Origin: Chionis minor
Lineage: Eukaryota; Chordata; Aves; Charadriiformes; Chionididae
NCBI GenBank assembly: GCA_013398295.1
Contig: VZSF01000898.1
Location: forward strand, 404,815 to 468,814
Direction: 5' to 3'
Length of the DNA stretch: 64,000 bases
Part shown: one piece after another, positions 12,001 to 25,400 of the stretch
Layout of the letters: each line of letters starts with the position of its first letter
How positions within the stretch are numbered: position 1 is the first letter of the stretch
The notes under the pieces: generated by a model
Seen by the model: only the letters and a program-made list of their open reading frames with translations
Database searches by the model: none
What the model was told of the DNA's origin: nothing
Translations under genes and position numbers: made by a program

Positions 12001-15000
12001 TTGCCTCCAGAAGTACTGCTACCATGGCTGCTGCTGACACCTCCATGCCCACTTGCAGCTGGCACGTAACCCTACATAAAACAGGAGCCCAAGGACTCTG
12101 AGGACCCTGCCTGCCCACCTGGTGAAATACAAGCCATGATTCCATGACCTCCTGCTGTCCTTAGGTTCTTCAACACCCCAAAGGACTTGGGGAGGGAACA
12201 GCATGGAGCCTTCCTGCTACCTTACTCCCTCTCTTTACCTTTCTCCTCCCTCTCTCTGATGTTGCTATACATACGAAAAACATATACAGATGGTCCCCCA
12301 CTCAACCTTTTCCCCAGGCTCTCCCATTCACACCATAGTCATTCCAGGCTCTGTCTTCCTCCTCAACGTTTCCAGTATTTTTCATCTTCTGTTTTCCTGT
12401 CCCTGCCTGTCCTTGGGCCAGCCTTGCTCCATGCCCTGCCCTGTGCAGCCCGTGCCTCTTCCCCTCTTTCAGCCCTCCTGCACCCTCTCTCAAACATTAT
12501 CATAGACAAACACACAGAAAACATCCCAGATGCCCATCCCCATTGCTCTGGCTGTGTGGAGACGCTGGGACAGGGGGAGGTCCCTGATGCTCTCAGAGCC
12601 ATCACGCTGAGCGACTGGTTGTGCCACCTGCTGAAGACTCACTGGTCTGGGAAGAAGATGCAGCTGACCCTTGCCATGGCAGATTACAACCTCATCTTCA
12701 TCAGTGAGGGCCCTGTTCAAGGAGGAAAGGGGACCCAGAGGCACAGTGCTTCCCTGTACCAGGGGGACCACAGCTCTGGCTACAGAACTTGCTGGTATAC
12801 AGCACTGCTGGTAGCGCTGGCACCACCCCTGCTGGACAGCAGGTTCCTCACCCCCCTTCTCTCTCCCTCCAAGTGAAACAGATACAAATCCCACCATTAA
12901 ACCCCATGGCATGGAAGGAAGGTCTCTCTAGGGGCAGGATACTCTCCTTCCTTGGGGCAGGAGGCTTCTCCACTGTGTTCCTGAAGGAAATCTTCACCAA
13001 TCTAACTGCTGGCCTACTTGCTGCAGTGATAGAAAAGCACTGCCTGCTTTAGCTGCTTCATGGATAAAGTCTCATGCCACTAAGTCTGGTGTAACAGCAA
13101 GCCTGTTCCCCTTGGAAATGCAACCCAAGGTGCTGGAATTCACTGAGGACATGCTTGTCACCTGATCCACCTTTCACTCTGTATAGAATGGGGGTCAGTA
13201 ATCCAGTTTATGTCTGTACCCCAAACCCAGGCCCAGTACATTTATAATTCTTCTAGCTTATATTGTCCTTCTTTGTTGATGTTGTTCCTCCCAAGGACTA
13301 TTCCTGGACAGGGTCTTTAAAATATTCCACTGAACTGGACTGGCAGGGCTAGATATCAGGCCACAGCAGGTGTTCATCCGAAGATCACGCCCTGGTGCAA
13401 ACTCCATACACCTGACTATACTTACTCCACCTGAATCTGAAGAGCAGAGCATGAGCTGCTCCTGACTGAATGGCATTTGCTTCACACAACAACATGTTGT
13501 AAGCTTATTCTTCTCCCATCACTATCCATGCTGCTTGCCACCACCTCCTGTAGGATAACTCTGGCCTACCAATAATTCAACAACCTGTTAAAGAATATGA
13601 GTTCATAGGAGCCTCCCAGGACCTCTGGACCAACACAGGAAAGAAGAGCCATCCTTTCCCTTGTCCCAAAGGTGACAGAATATAGAGTAGGAAGCTGTGG
13701 GCCAAGTACTTCTGCAACTACATGATGGCGCCAGGGTAGTGGAGGAATGTGGCAGAACAAACAGGATATTCTCAGACAAGAGAGGCAGCCTGCCCTCAGG
13801 AATTCAGTGGGTGCCACATGCAGCAGGACAGGCTCTGGGTCTGGGAAGAAGTTCAGGTCCAGAACACCATTGCCTGGTTGCAGACCTAGCTCCTTTGGGA
13901 GATGGATCATGGCACTTGCATATTCCAGAAGTGAGGTGAGAAAAACACATTGCTTGCATCCTTGCAAAGGGTACTGCTTCCACCCAGAACAGAGCCACAT
14001 GATTACAGTCCAGAGCATGAAACTCTGTATGATGTAAGACCACAAAGAGAAAGTCTGTCATTAGCTCTCCTTCTTCTCCTGGTCCCCCAACCAAGATAAA
14101 GTGTTTAACAGAATAGGTAATGGCTATTTTATGGGGACCCTGGAAGGCATTCAGTTTCAACTCCTGCTTCATGGGGTTTCTCCAGCAGCTGTGTACAAGT
14201 ACAGAGTGCTTGTTCAAGCTCAACAGGGTCCTCTTCGCTTCAGAAGGGGAGTGAGCCAGGGCTGCCCTATTCCAGACATCGCCACTCCATCACCATAGAG
14301 TCCTTCCTCTGTACTGTCTGTACAGGTGTGATGGTGGGCTTGCTGCTCACAGAACTAAAGTTGTGTGTAGTCATGTGGGTTTAATCCTGCTGACATGCCT
14401 CGTCACACGCTGGTACCCAGAAGACCCAGCACACATGGGTCAATCAAGTCACATATATAACATCTTCTTCTGCCCAAGTCAACTGGGTCAAGAGGTCTCA
14501 CCAGGTGTTTAGAAACAGATGTTAAGCAGGCAGCTTGCAACCTCCCAGCTGCACTTCCACACCAGTAAGGAACACGCCTCTTGCTCTGAGAGCCTACCTC
14601 TGTGCTACCAGCCACTTTCTGTCTACTAGCTGGGAGGTCAAGGTATCTAAACAGCTGCAGAGGTGAGAAAAAAATGATGTAGCAACTTTTCCTTCAGGGA
14701 GGCTTCTGGTCGTCATCAACCAATGAGTGCTGACCATGCTTCAATACTGCATCAACACCCTGTGCTCTATCTGTGGAACACTGACCAGTCTCCAGGAGAA
14801 AGTACTGGACTTCTGGATGGTCTTTCACAATTCAGACAGTCCAACCTGGACTGTGTTGGCATGTGCCTTCCCCCACCATCTCTGAGATGTCTGTCATTCT
14901 ACACAAGTGACCCAAGACGCCTCTTGCAAGACCTTCTTGGTCTGTGTTGCAAAACTGGTGTTTTACAAGGCCCTCCTCAGAACCTGGAAGCTCTCTGGAG

Positions 15001-15760
15001 CAATCAAGTCCCTCATGATCAAGGGGGAAATATTCCTGTTGAGCCCCAGGTGAATAAAGTTCACATCCAAGTGCAGGCAGAAACCTCATTACTGCATGGA
15101 AGCATAATTCCTGCAGCATCACTAAAACTAGGGACCACCGGATCTATGGTCAGTGAGTTTGGGTCAACCCCACACTGCTTGCCTGATGTACAGGGTTAGA
15201 ACACCCAGATTATATCACCATCTCCAACCTCAGGCAAGTCCCATAGGAGGGTAATCCCCTTCAACACTTAGCACCGTGGAGGTACCTCTGAGACCTTGAC
15301 CTGTGACTGTCCAATTCACAAACCACTCAGTAAACTCTGAACAGCCAGATAACTGCTCTTGAGAACATCTCTACACATTCATACACTGATTGCTCAACTT
15401 CCTCCTTCTTACACACAATCACAATATATGGTTGTAGGACCACTCATTGTCAGGAGAGGATGAGGAACCCTGGTGGCCAGTTTCAATTCTGAGCTAATTC
15501 CATGGGCCACTGGGAACATCAGCTGGAAAAATCCCCCATCAAGCAGAAGGCACAAGTATATTCACAGGACCCCCTGATTCACATCTCTTATGCAATGAGA
15601 GGGAGACTGACACCTCTGTACATCAAGGATGGTAGTCTTCTGACTCCTCCAGAACTTGTTATCAAGAGTCTGGCTGCATTTCTCACATCTTAACTTGTAC
15701 AGTTCCTATCCCAAGATCTACTAGACTCTGGTCCTTCTTTATAAGGTTCCCCATTTCTCA
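12000..15760. other. GC-moderate block with many overlapping open frames, identity unknown
   Basis: Compared with the AT-rich flanks, this block has higher GC and longer overlapping open frames on both strands, including 229 codons on plus at 12187-12876 and 159 codons on minus at 13566-14045. None shows a domain, catalytic motif or splice-site pattern I recognise, and the long plus frame is rich in Leu, Ser and Pro, as random GC-moderate DNA is. It may be an old, decayed element or ordinary non-coding DNA. I do not call a gene. Confidence 0.3.
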
Positions 15761-15984
15761 CCAAGCTGGCTATCTCCAGCTCCAGGAGGAGGAAAACCCA
15801 TGATCCCAGCAACTAGCAGTACCATTTCTATTCCTTTGTTTGGGCAGGGAATCACTAGGCAGCATCCACAAGTCCCTGGATATCATGGAAATACATGGGT
15901 GGTCCTCGCTGGTTCCTTATTTTCCTGGTTTTACCCTGTTAGTCTTTACCTTATTCTCGTTTCTTATTTTTTTCTTCTCCACAT

Positions 15985-16022
15985 GTGTACACACACACAC
16001 ACGCCCCCACCACACACACCCC
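15985..16022. repeat. CA/CCACAC microsatellite
   Basis: A short (AC)n run is followed by degenerate CCCCCACC/ACACAC units. It is an ordinary simple repeat. Confidence 0.8.
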
Positions 16023-16439
16023 TGCCCCAGTGGTGGTTTTTTTCTCCCTTGTTTCTTTTCTTTACTCTCTTCTTTTTGTGGGGCAGTGGAAAAGTAAGCA
16101 TTTAATATTTGTTTGGGATGGGTATCAGCTTGTCCCTAAAGTGGGAGTGGATGTGTCGGAAAAAAGAGGGGAAACAGTAGTGACATTTTCCGAGAATACT
16201 TGTCCTAGCTTCCTGCAATTTACACCTCAAATAGTTCCTGAGACAGAGGTATTGCCTCTGTATCTAGCTATTTTTAAAGGATTTTTCTTCTACTCACCTG
16301 TTCACTTTTTAAACTCAAGAAAAATTTTAGTACCCATAGCATCCTATGTCAAGGAGTTCCACAATTTAACTCTGTTATATGAAGAAGTGCTGGCTTTTGT
16401 TTGTTTGAAACTGGCCTCCTGCTAGTTTTGTTTGATGTC

Positions 16440-17409
16440 TAGATTCTGTTTTGAAAGAGATAATGAAATATTCTTCCTTCTACTGGGACCGGTACTATTT
16501 AACATTTTTGCTGGCGACATGGATGTTGGGATTGAGTACACCCCCAGCAAGTTTGCCAGTGACATCAAGCTGTGTGGAACGGTCGAAATGCTGGAGGGAA
16601 GGAATGCCATCCAGAGAGACCTGGACAGGCGTAAGAGGTGGGCCCGTGCCAACCTCATGAAGTTCAGCCAGGTCAAGTGCAAGGTCCTGGGCAATCTCAA
16701 GCACAAATAAAGACCGGGCAGAGAATGTATCAAGAGCGGTCCAGAGGAGAGGGACTTGGGGTTGTTGGTAGATGAGAATCTCAACGCGAGCCAACAATGT
16801 GCGCTTGCAGCCCAGAAGGCCAACTGTATCCTGGGCTGCATCAAAAGAAGTGTGGCCAGTAGGTAGAGGGAGGTGATTCTGACCCTCTACTCCGCTCTCG
16901 TGAGACCCAACCTGGAACACTGTGTCCAGCTCTGGGGCCCCAACATAAGAAGGACATAAACCTGTTGGAGTGGGTCCAGCCAAGGGCCACAAAGATGATC
17001 AGAGGGTTAGAGCACTTCTGCTATGAGGACAGGTTGAGAGAATCAGGGTTGTTCCACCTGGAGAAGAGAAGGCTCTGCGGAGACCTTATAGCAGCCTTCC
17101 AGTATCTGAAAGGGGCCAAAAAGAAAGCTGGAGAGGGACTTTTTACAAGGGCATGTAGTGATAGGATGAGGTATAATAGCTTCAAACTGGAAGACAGTAG
17201 ATTTAGATAAGGTCTCAGGAAGAAATTTGTCACTATGAGGGTAGTGGAACAGGTTGCCCAGGGAAGTTGTGGAGGGTCCGTCCCTGGAAGTGTTCAAGGC
17301 CAGGCTTTGAGTAATCTGGTCTAGTAGGTGGTGTCCTTGCCTGTGGCAGGAGGAATTAGATGATCTTTAAGGTTCCTTCCAACCTAAACCATTCTATGAT
17401 TCTATGATT
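16440..17409 (+). mobile_element. CR1 LINE, 3' part with end of reverse-transcriptase ORF, degraded
   Basis: A plus-strand CR1 retaining the C-terminal end of the RT-containing ORF2 and the 3' UTR. An open frame from about 16480 to 16710 encodes GPVLFNIF, FASDIKL and RDLDRRKRWA, which match the CR1 RT region downstream of the catalytic core. The DD of the usual F-DD catalytic box is degraded (DIKLCGT context without an intact FADD). The element then runs through the conserved CR1 tail (a GTGGGTCCAG-CAAGGGCCAC block and TTCCAACCTAAACC) and ends with ATTCTATG repeats at 17409. Stops and indels make it inactive. Confidence 0.93.
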
Positions 17410-18840
17410 TTCTCCATGCTCCTCTTATCGCAGCAAAAAATCATTATTTTATAGATATCTGTTGCAACTTTTCCTAATCATCTGTTCTCCATACTTGAGA
17501 AATCCCCATCTACTTAAATGGCTCCTCACATACAAGCCACACCGTACCTTTGTCTTTGCTGCCCTTTTCTGAATCTTCCAGTTTGATTATGCCGTTTCTG
17601 AAATGGGAATGGACAATCAAGGACAACACATGATATTCAAAATATAGGCATAGCATGGATTTATGTATAGTATAATGCTGTTTCTCATTTTATTCTCTAT
17701 TCTTTTCCTAATTACTAACATTTGATTGGCATTTTTACTGGTACTGCAAATTAAGCTATCCATTATAACCCCATGATCTCATTCTTGCAAGAAAATGGTA
17801 AACTTAATACCTCCATCATTGCAAATATAACACTAGAATTGCTTTTCCTGTGTGCATTTTACATTTATCTGCCTGAAATTTAACCCATAATTTTAACACC
17901 TAGTCATTCAACATTGTGAAATCTTTTTGCAAAGCTCTGCATACAGTTTTTTGTTTGCTCCCTCAAATGATTAGTGTCATTATCATACTTTGTTACCTCA
18001 TTAATCACCCCCTTTTTCATATCATCCATGGATATGCACAAATGTGAAAAAATATCCCTGTAAAAAAAATATCCCTGTGAAAACTGGCCATTTCATGCTA
18101 ATCCTTGTGTCCTATCTTTACCTGGCTACTTAATAATTTCAGGAACTTCCCATTGATCCAGCAGCAGATTTAGATCTTTAACAGCCTGGGATGAGTGACC
18201 TTTAAAAATGTGCCTTGCAGATCCAAGTAGACTATAGCTGTTGGATGTCCTTTGTCAATATGCTTGTTGAGCCCTTCTAAGACTTACATAGCATGATACC
18301 CCTTAGTGTTAACTCTTTCTCAGTATGTTATTTGTTCATGCATGCACTAATTCTGTTCTTTAGAGCAATGCTTATTAGCTTGCCTGATAGACGTATCTTG
18401 TTTACTAGCTTATAGTTTCCTAGATCTCAAAAGCATTTTAAAAACTGGCATCACATTAACTACCTTCCAGTCTTCTTGTACCAAAGTAATTGTAAGGCAT
18501 ACAAATCATAATCAGTAGCTCAGCTCTTTCAGACTCAAATTTCTCCATAAGTCTTGCATGAATACCATCTGATGACTTGCTACTCTTTTGTCTACCTGCT
18601 GTACAACCTCATTTACCGAGGCTTCAATTTGAAGCTGATCTTCTGATGCATCCCCAGCAAGGAAAAGTTCCACAGGATAAAATTCCACAACTTCCTCCAC
18701 AGGGAACAGATACAAAATCAATCTTTGGGTGTTTTTTGAGGTTTGGGGGTGTTGGGGTTGTGGAATTCTACTATGGTCTTAATCTCTCCGAGACACCTGA
18801 AATTTCATCACTAGTAGCATCATGCACTAGGTCCTCCTAA
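17410..18840 (-). mobile_element. Ancient CR1/L3-like LINE fragment, reverse orientation
   Basis: The plus strand reads as the reverse complement of the RT ORF of an old amniote CR1-type LINE. It has the landmark order of that family in reverse: GCCCTTTTCTGAATCTTCCAGTTT at the left, TTTACATTTATC, TTTTGCAAAGCTCTGC, ATCACCCCCTTTTTCATATC, ATCCAAGTAGACTAT, TAGTTTCCTAGATC, CTACCTTCCAGTCTTCTTGT and GAATACCATCTGATGACTTG. I recognise it from memory of such repeats in turtles, crocodilians and birds. It is strongly diverged, with no intact frame. Its left end abuts the younger CR1 that ends at 17409. Confidence 0.8.
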
Positions 18841-19199
18841 CTCCTGGACTTGAGAACTTTCATCTTAAACTTACAAAGAAAAATCCTGATCCTCTAATCA
18901 GCCCTCCTTAAAATAAGAAAGGCTAAAGGTACTCCCTTTGTTAATTATATTTTCTGTTGCTGTGCTTGAACTGCAGCGTGTTTTTTTTTAATCTTGATTT
19001 TTATGTGTTCAGGTGACAGAGGACTTAGTACAGCTCTCATAAAATTATTCAAATAGTTAAGTATTTTTACCATGTGGTTTTTTGCTTCATTTCCAATCTG
19101 AAAGTATATGCCATCCTTCCATTGCATCTCAACTGTTTTCTGCTAAGAGTTACATGGTTTTGAGGTTTTCTTCTTCACTCAGACACTTAGAGACTGTCA

Positions 19200-20640
19200 C
19201 TGAGTCACGTCTGTAAGTTTTTATTCATGGTTCCATGTTTATTTTCTGGCCAATCTTCAGTTTTGCAGTACTTCTCAAAGTGATAATAGAATTAGACAAA
19301 GTAGATGAAAAATAATTTTTTTCACAGTGACAAATGCAGAGAAAATACAACCTTCTCTCCTGCTGTTCAATATTCAGCTTTTAATAGATCAAAGAACCAC
19401 ATTAGTTGATTTGGCTGCAGCATCACAATAGTAGGTGGTGATCTACTGATTATCTGTTCAGATATTTATAACCTTTTTCAGTGTGACTGCTTTCTAACAT
19501 AGAGCTCTGGTCCTGCAAATACTGTTCATGCTCTGTCATTAGATATATGAATTCATATTTTGTTAGATTGAAACACATACTGTCTATCAAGATTCAGTAC
19601 TCCAAATGAATCAGACTGTTCCATATCAGTGATTTACCGTATTCACTAGTATATTCATTTTTAGCAGTTCTTCCAGTCTTTGTAGATTCTACCAAGTTTA
19701 TCAGTATTTTAGATTTCCCTCAGGATTTTGAGCAATATGTTAAAATCATATGGTACTGACAACTATATTGAGAACTGTAGGATCACAAAAGTAACACAAG
19801 CTTTTCTACAATAATACTTTCTTTGTTACTATTTTTCTATCTATTGAATTTTGATGCACTTAAAATGTATCGTATTCATATATTACTAGTCAAAGAATCA
19901 TGGTACTAAGTTGGTTGCTAACTGACTAGTTTTTATCTTTTACCAATCTAATACGTTAGATTCATTACCATGATCATAGGTAAAAGTACTTCTATCATAG
20001 AAGTACTTGGCTGCAGGGAGTCTCATAAAAGTCATGAAATTAAGTTAGCTTGGCAGAATCTCTTTTGCATAAACCCATTCTGACTGGCATATTGTCCTTC
20101 TAATATTTTCTTGGGAATTATATCAGATTAAAAGAATTAAGTACCTAGGTCATCTCAAAGAACTTTTAAAACCCCAGCTTTTCAATTCCAGATCTTCCTC
20201 ACTGTTTCAAGACTTATTGAAAAACAGAGCTTTGACTTGTTATCCAACTGCTTAAAAACTCTTCAGTGCAAGTTACTTTGAATTGGTTGTTGTAAATATC
20301 ATGGTTGTTTGCTGTTGGAGACTACATCCTTATAAAATGAGCTGAAAACTATTTTTCTCCTGCTTCCTCCCAAGGAAGCAGGCCTGCAATATTTATTGTG
20401 TAGTTCACTTTTTCTGCTTCAATACACACCAGTCTATGGAAGTCAGACTCCCAGCTCTATCATGTCAATGAAAGACTACTCATTACTTCCATTTTCCCAT
20501 AATCTCCTTTGTAATTTCTCTCATAATTCTCTCATATTAGGGCCCAAAAGAGTTCACAAAGTCAGTATGTTGTCCTTCAGTTCTGTTCCTCAAAGTCACA
20601 GCTCTTGTGATGTCAACACAACAACAACAACAACGTCTTA
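19200..20640 (-). mobile_element. Second ancient CR1/L3-like LINE fragment, reverse orientation
   Basis: The same RT region appears again in the same orientation, in a different subfamily. Landmarks in order are TTAGATTGAAACACATACTG, ATCAGTGATTTACC, ACCAAGTTTATCAGTATTTT, AAGTTAGCTTGGCAGAATCT, ATAAACCCATTCTGACTGGC, TTTCAAGACTTATTGAAAA, GGAGACTACATC and AATATTTATTG. Because the RT segment is repeated, this is a separate insertion and not a continuation of the element at 17.4-18.8 kb. It is heavily decayed and its ends are approximate. A (CAA)n run lies at about 20618-20633. Confidence 0.7.
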
Positions 20641-20649
20641 GATCAATCA

Positions 20650-22125
20650 GCAACAAGCCAAAGACCGTGTTCTTATACTGACTGTTGCTGATACACTTAT
20701 CTTGCATGTATTTAGTATGGTTTCCTTACAAAGCTAGGCTTATGCAATCATGCTGTTTGTGAGCCCTCTCCCTGCAACAACTTCAAAACCACTAGCCTAT
20801 TTCAGTAACCCTGATGACAGAGGGGTCTCAGAGATGATCAGTTTGTACACACTTCATGACAACTGGCTGCTATGTCTGGGAGACAGTCTCTGTTCAGATC
20901 CTTACTGACAGAAATAAGTTCTTATCCCAGAGCTCTTTAGTTAATTTTTTTAAATGATCAGATTGAGAACTGATCGAAAGAAGGAAGGCCAGACTGGGAA
21001 GAAGTAGGAGTAACGAAGTGAGGCTAAGCACAAAGCAGCCTGATCTGGAAGGAAAGGTGTCCCTTTGTCCCTCTGTTCTGCTTGTCTCTCCCCCAGTTAA
21101 GAGAGGAACAAGATACCCAGATGCCTTACTTCATGTATTCCCACTATTTTACCCACATTGACTATAAAGTGGAGGTTTTTACACAGAGTTCTGTGCTCCT
21201 TCCCCTTCCACCTGCGTGCATGCAAGTAAATTAATACATCCCTAATGCCATCACTCAGTTTCCTTCTGCATTACCCTTTCCTCTCCTAGGCTTCTCTCTC
21301 TACTTCTTTTCACTGACTCTTATATGTTGAAGGTGAATGAAGGAGAAACTGGACACTAGGCCCCTTGGTATGATGTATATAGGCAGAGTGGATGTCACTT
21401 TTTACACACTCCAAATGCCTAGACTACACTTGCCAGACCAGATCTCACTCCACACACCTTCAGATCAGTGGGGAAATGAGTAAGAAGAGAAATGAAGGGG
21501 ATGTTCACCAGCTGCTTACCCCGTCACCTGCCCGTCTCCTGTCCTACTCCCACTTCGCTGAATCTGAAGTGGCTGGATTAGAAGTGGGTGTTCTTCGGCT
21601 CCATTTCTCCTACCGTGGATGCTATGAGCCATTCTTCTACACTTAGTATAGAACATCCAGTGAGAAAGCAACACAGAAATTGCACACTCCTCTCTCTGAC
21701 AGTACACTGACCATTAGAGGGGAGTCCAGCAAGCCAGCTAGCTGGCTTTGGCAGGGCAGATCTGACATAGAGATTGATAAATGAAAAGCACTGCCAGTGA
21801 CTGATACTCTGTGCATGAGCCTAAACCAGCTGTTCAGGTTCTGTGCATGAGCCTAAACCAGCGCAAACTTCAACTGTTTCTTGCAAAATTGCCAGAGCAA
21901 AAAAAAAAAAAGGGAACAACTTCAGCTGACAGCTGGGGTTATTATGGTGAGGGATTCTGTGGCACATGGTATTCTCAGTAAAGGAATGTAGTGATAGGGC
22001 AGGGAGGAAAGGTACAGGCATGTACTAATGGTATGTAGAAGACCTGGGGTCCTCTGGCAGAACAGTACTAAAGCAACAGGTCTAACCTGACTCAGAAAAG
22101 GCAAACATTCCAGGTTTTCGATCCT
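20650..22125. other. Gene-free stretch with one short duplication
   Basis: I recognise no exon or mobile element. A 22-base exact direct duplication lies at 21809-21830 and 21841-21862, and a poly-A run at about 21899-21912. Confidence 0.4.
21809..21862. repeat. 22-bp direct duplication, 32-bp period
   Basis: The unit CTGTGCATGAGCCTAAACCA (plus GC) occurs twice without mismatch, the second copy starting 32 bases after the first. This looks like a small recent tandem duplication. Confidence 0.9.
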
Positions 22126-22126
22126 A

Positions 22127-22350
22127 AGCATAGGATCACAGGATAATTCAGGTTGGAAGGCAGCTCTTGAGGTCCAAACTCCTGCTCAAAGCAGAGTCAG
22201 CTATGAGGTTAGACCAGGTTACTCACAGCTTTAGCCAGTCTGGTCTTGAAAATCTCAAAGAACACTGCACAGACTTCTAATGCTTGACTCTCCTCACAAT
22301 CAGAAAGTTTTCCTGATATCCAGTGTGAACATCTCTAGTGTCTCTTCCCC
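22127..22350 (-). mobile_element. CR1 LINE 3' fragment, minus strand
   Basis: The sequence reads as a reverse-complement CR1 3' end: degraded CATAGGATCACAGGATAATT (octamer tail), then TTCAGGTTGGAAGGCAGCTC, CTGCTCAAAGCAGAG and AGACCAGGTTACTC. The 3' tail is at 22127 and the truncation at about 22350. Confidence 0.88.
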
Positions 22351-25300
22351 CACACTGCAAAAGTACTATTAGCTTTTAATTTCTTGGAATATTTTTCAAC
22401 CATTTTATGACACTTCACAAAACACGTTTGCTGCAGGCTTCGGGGCAAAGACAGGAGAGAAATCAGAGACACCACCAAAAAAAAAAAACCAAGAGCAGTC
22501 TTCAGCTTAATAGGCTTGAGTTTTCTATTCATTTAAATCCATTCAAGGAATTAAGAAAGATCTTGTCACACTAGTCAGAACAGTTGATACTAGAAGATAT
22601 CTAAGCTGTCGTCAAAGGTATACTTGCAAGGCGTCTATGCAGGCCTGAAATCTTAAATTTGGCTAATTCAGTTACTGACAGTAATCAAGCCAATCTTTGC
22701 ATTTAGTTGGCACTCAAGTGTCTGTAAGTTCCCAGGTGAATTTCGGAGCCTTAACTGTCCACCAGCCTCAGCAAAAAACTTTACATTCACTGAAATTGAG
22801 TCCCAGCTATGACGAGAGTCAGCAGGCAGCTCTCTGGGAACTATGATCGGGTAATTATCACCAATATACAGACCTGACTTGTAGCTATTAACAGAGGCAG
22901 AAGCCAGCTGCAATGCTCATTGTGTAATTGCTATCATGCCATGTAACGCAATGCACATATATGACACTGAGATGTAAGTGGGTGCATCTATGGAGAAGGT
23001 GACTAGGTATCAGTTTAGCCTTTTAAGATCACATTTCAGCTTTTTTCATACCCTAGGAAATCCTAGTCTGATCATTGTCATTGTGATTTCTGGTGTCCTC
23101 TATAAGACTGAAAGATGTTATATGACTCCATTTAAATTTTACACATATGGAGCTGCTCTGTTATGACCCTCTCAACTACTTTTCCCCAGGGAGAAATAAC
23201 CAGAAAACTCGTATTTAGCAAAGAAAATGTAAAGTTGCACATCACTAAACATGTGCAAACTATGACATCTAACTAGATCATAGTAAAATGTCCCTGCGGG
23301 AGATGGAGAAATCATGTGGCTTGCTTAAAACTGGAATGGAAAAAGGCCTGGAGCAAGCTCGGGGCACAATCTTGAACTGGCCCTAGTGTGATGAATAAAC
23401 TAAATGTGACTGATTACAAGCTTTCTATCACTAATTAAAATCTCCCAAATTCTGAGTTCAGAATCTGCTACATGCAAATTCCAAGGCAAAACCAATACAA
23501 GTGTACCACCTTTCTTCTAGGACTTACCTGGTTTTGGAAAGTCAATACAGAGCCTATATATTGAACTAATTCTGTAAAAATCTAACCAGATAACACTACG
23601 CAGCAAGAACACAAAGCTCTGCTCATGCTAGGGTGTTAGTTTCCAATGACATCCCAGAGCTCAGATCTAGCACCTAAAAGCACCGATTTCCCAAAATAGG
23701 TCTGAAGAATCCTCCCAATAACTCCAGGAAGGCTAGAGTGAAAAATCTAGGCTGCCAAATAAGAACGGTTCTGAACAAACCTCCTCAGGTGGAGGAGTCC
23801 AAGTAAAACTCAAGGATCCCACCTTCACTCAGTCCAGCCTCTAGGACTTAAAACAGATGAAGCCCCTACTGAAGCCAAACATCATAAAAGTTTCACATGA
23901 AGCAGGCATCAGGGACTACTACTACATTCATATCTGACTCTCAGAGAGATTAGAATCACAGTTGCGCGATCGCCCTTAACACACACCTCCATAACATGAG
24001 GTCAATAAAAATTCCGCAGTTAACTATATACATAGGTCCCTAATGTCCACTGTGCTCTCACTATCTAAAATAAGCATATATTGCATAAACCAAAAGTTAC
24101 TACAGTATGGATAGTCCAATATCTGTACCATTGAGGTCTATATTTAAGGCACGCAATTCAGAGACAAAGTGAATTTTCAATTATCATTATCCCATCATCA
24201 TTTTAATGCACAGATGCACTTTTATATTTTCACCTATGTCCAGGTGAAACCTGGGCATATCAGTTTGACATTTATAAGTATATATAATATATGTTTTTTC
24301 TTTTTTGATATATGTGTATGAGAATGATACTTGCAATAGCTCAGTTATACAAGGCTTTTTTGTAACACAGATTCCAGGTCACAGATCATAAAAATGCTGC
24401 CATGCATAGGAACAAACACCTGTGTGGTTAAATATGACAGCTTAACTGCATTTTGGAGTGGAGAGGGGACGTTATCAGATACATGTCCTTTATTTGAACG
24501 CTGTTGTGGGGAAGAGGGACCAAGTATTAATGCTGCTAGTTCAGACACACATTGATAGAAGGAGCATAGATAATTTGCCAGCTAAGAGGATAATAATGCC
24601 CTTGGCAATATGTATGTGTGGAGGATATAGGAAAGGCAGGACAGGGAGGCAATACATGTTCCGATATCCTGTAGACACTCAGATCCTGCAGTGATCTTTG
24701 CCCTGTGGACACTACAGAAGACATAAAAGATTTCTTTAGGTCATGAGGACATTTGAGACTGGTAAGAGACATAGGCTAGACGTGGAAATTAAATCCCAAA
24801 GTAGAAACTGGAGTCTATAGTTTAAAGTTTGCTGTTGGAGTAGATGGTTCCCTGGAAGGACTCACAGAAGGCTTTCCTATCGAGCCAAGAAGTGTCACAG
24901 CACCAGACTTCGACACGGTCCCTCAGATTTAATCTGGGAAGGTGGTTCAACTCCCTCGCCCTCGGAGGTTTCCTTTTCCCACAGATGTCACAGCACCTGT
25001 GAGCTTTGTGGAAAGGCTTGAAAGAGAGACACGTACTATCAGATGAGCTGTGGTTTTCTCTCAGAGATTGTTTTGGTGGCTTGAATGACATGTCCCCATG
25101 TAACTGATGTCTGTACATGTGGTTTGCACAGAAAGAAATTTTCCTGGGGGAAAGTGGGGAGGAAAGTGTGCCACAGGGTGCTGTTATTACCTGTAGAGAC
25201 CTGCGCTTGGGGATCAAGGGATCTCTTGGTATCCGCATGTGTGTGGGAGGGGAGAGCTAGGTTACATAGCCTAAAGGCTCGGGATCCTCTGCTGTAGAAC

Positions 25301-25400
25301 GTGTGTGGCTCAGTGGAAAGATGCGATTCCTCCCACTGTGTCCCCTCGCAACGGCTCTGCGCGAGGGAAGGGACTCAGTTTTGTCTGCCGTTCTCCATTA
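22351..25400. other. Gene-free stretch, nothing recognised
   Basis: AT-rich up to about 24.7 kb, with GC rising toward the CpG island. A 138-codon minus open frame at 24822-25238 has no family match that I recognise and no supported splice sites. I see no mobile element here. Confidence 0.4.

Noticed and set aside
12187..12876. 229-codon plus-strand open frame
   Set aside because: Composition is Leu/Ser/Pro-rich as in chance frames, with no domain; overlapping frames on the minus strand are nearly as long. Kept only as part of an unexplained block.
16495..16992. 165-codon minus-strand open frame
   Set aside because: Antisense of the CR1 reverse-transcriptase remnant.
24822..25238. Minus-strand frame with several Cys, considered as a zinc-finger fragment
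   Set aside because: Cys/His spacing does not fit a known finger, and no splice sites or family match support it.
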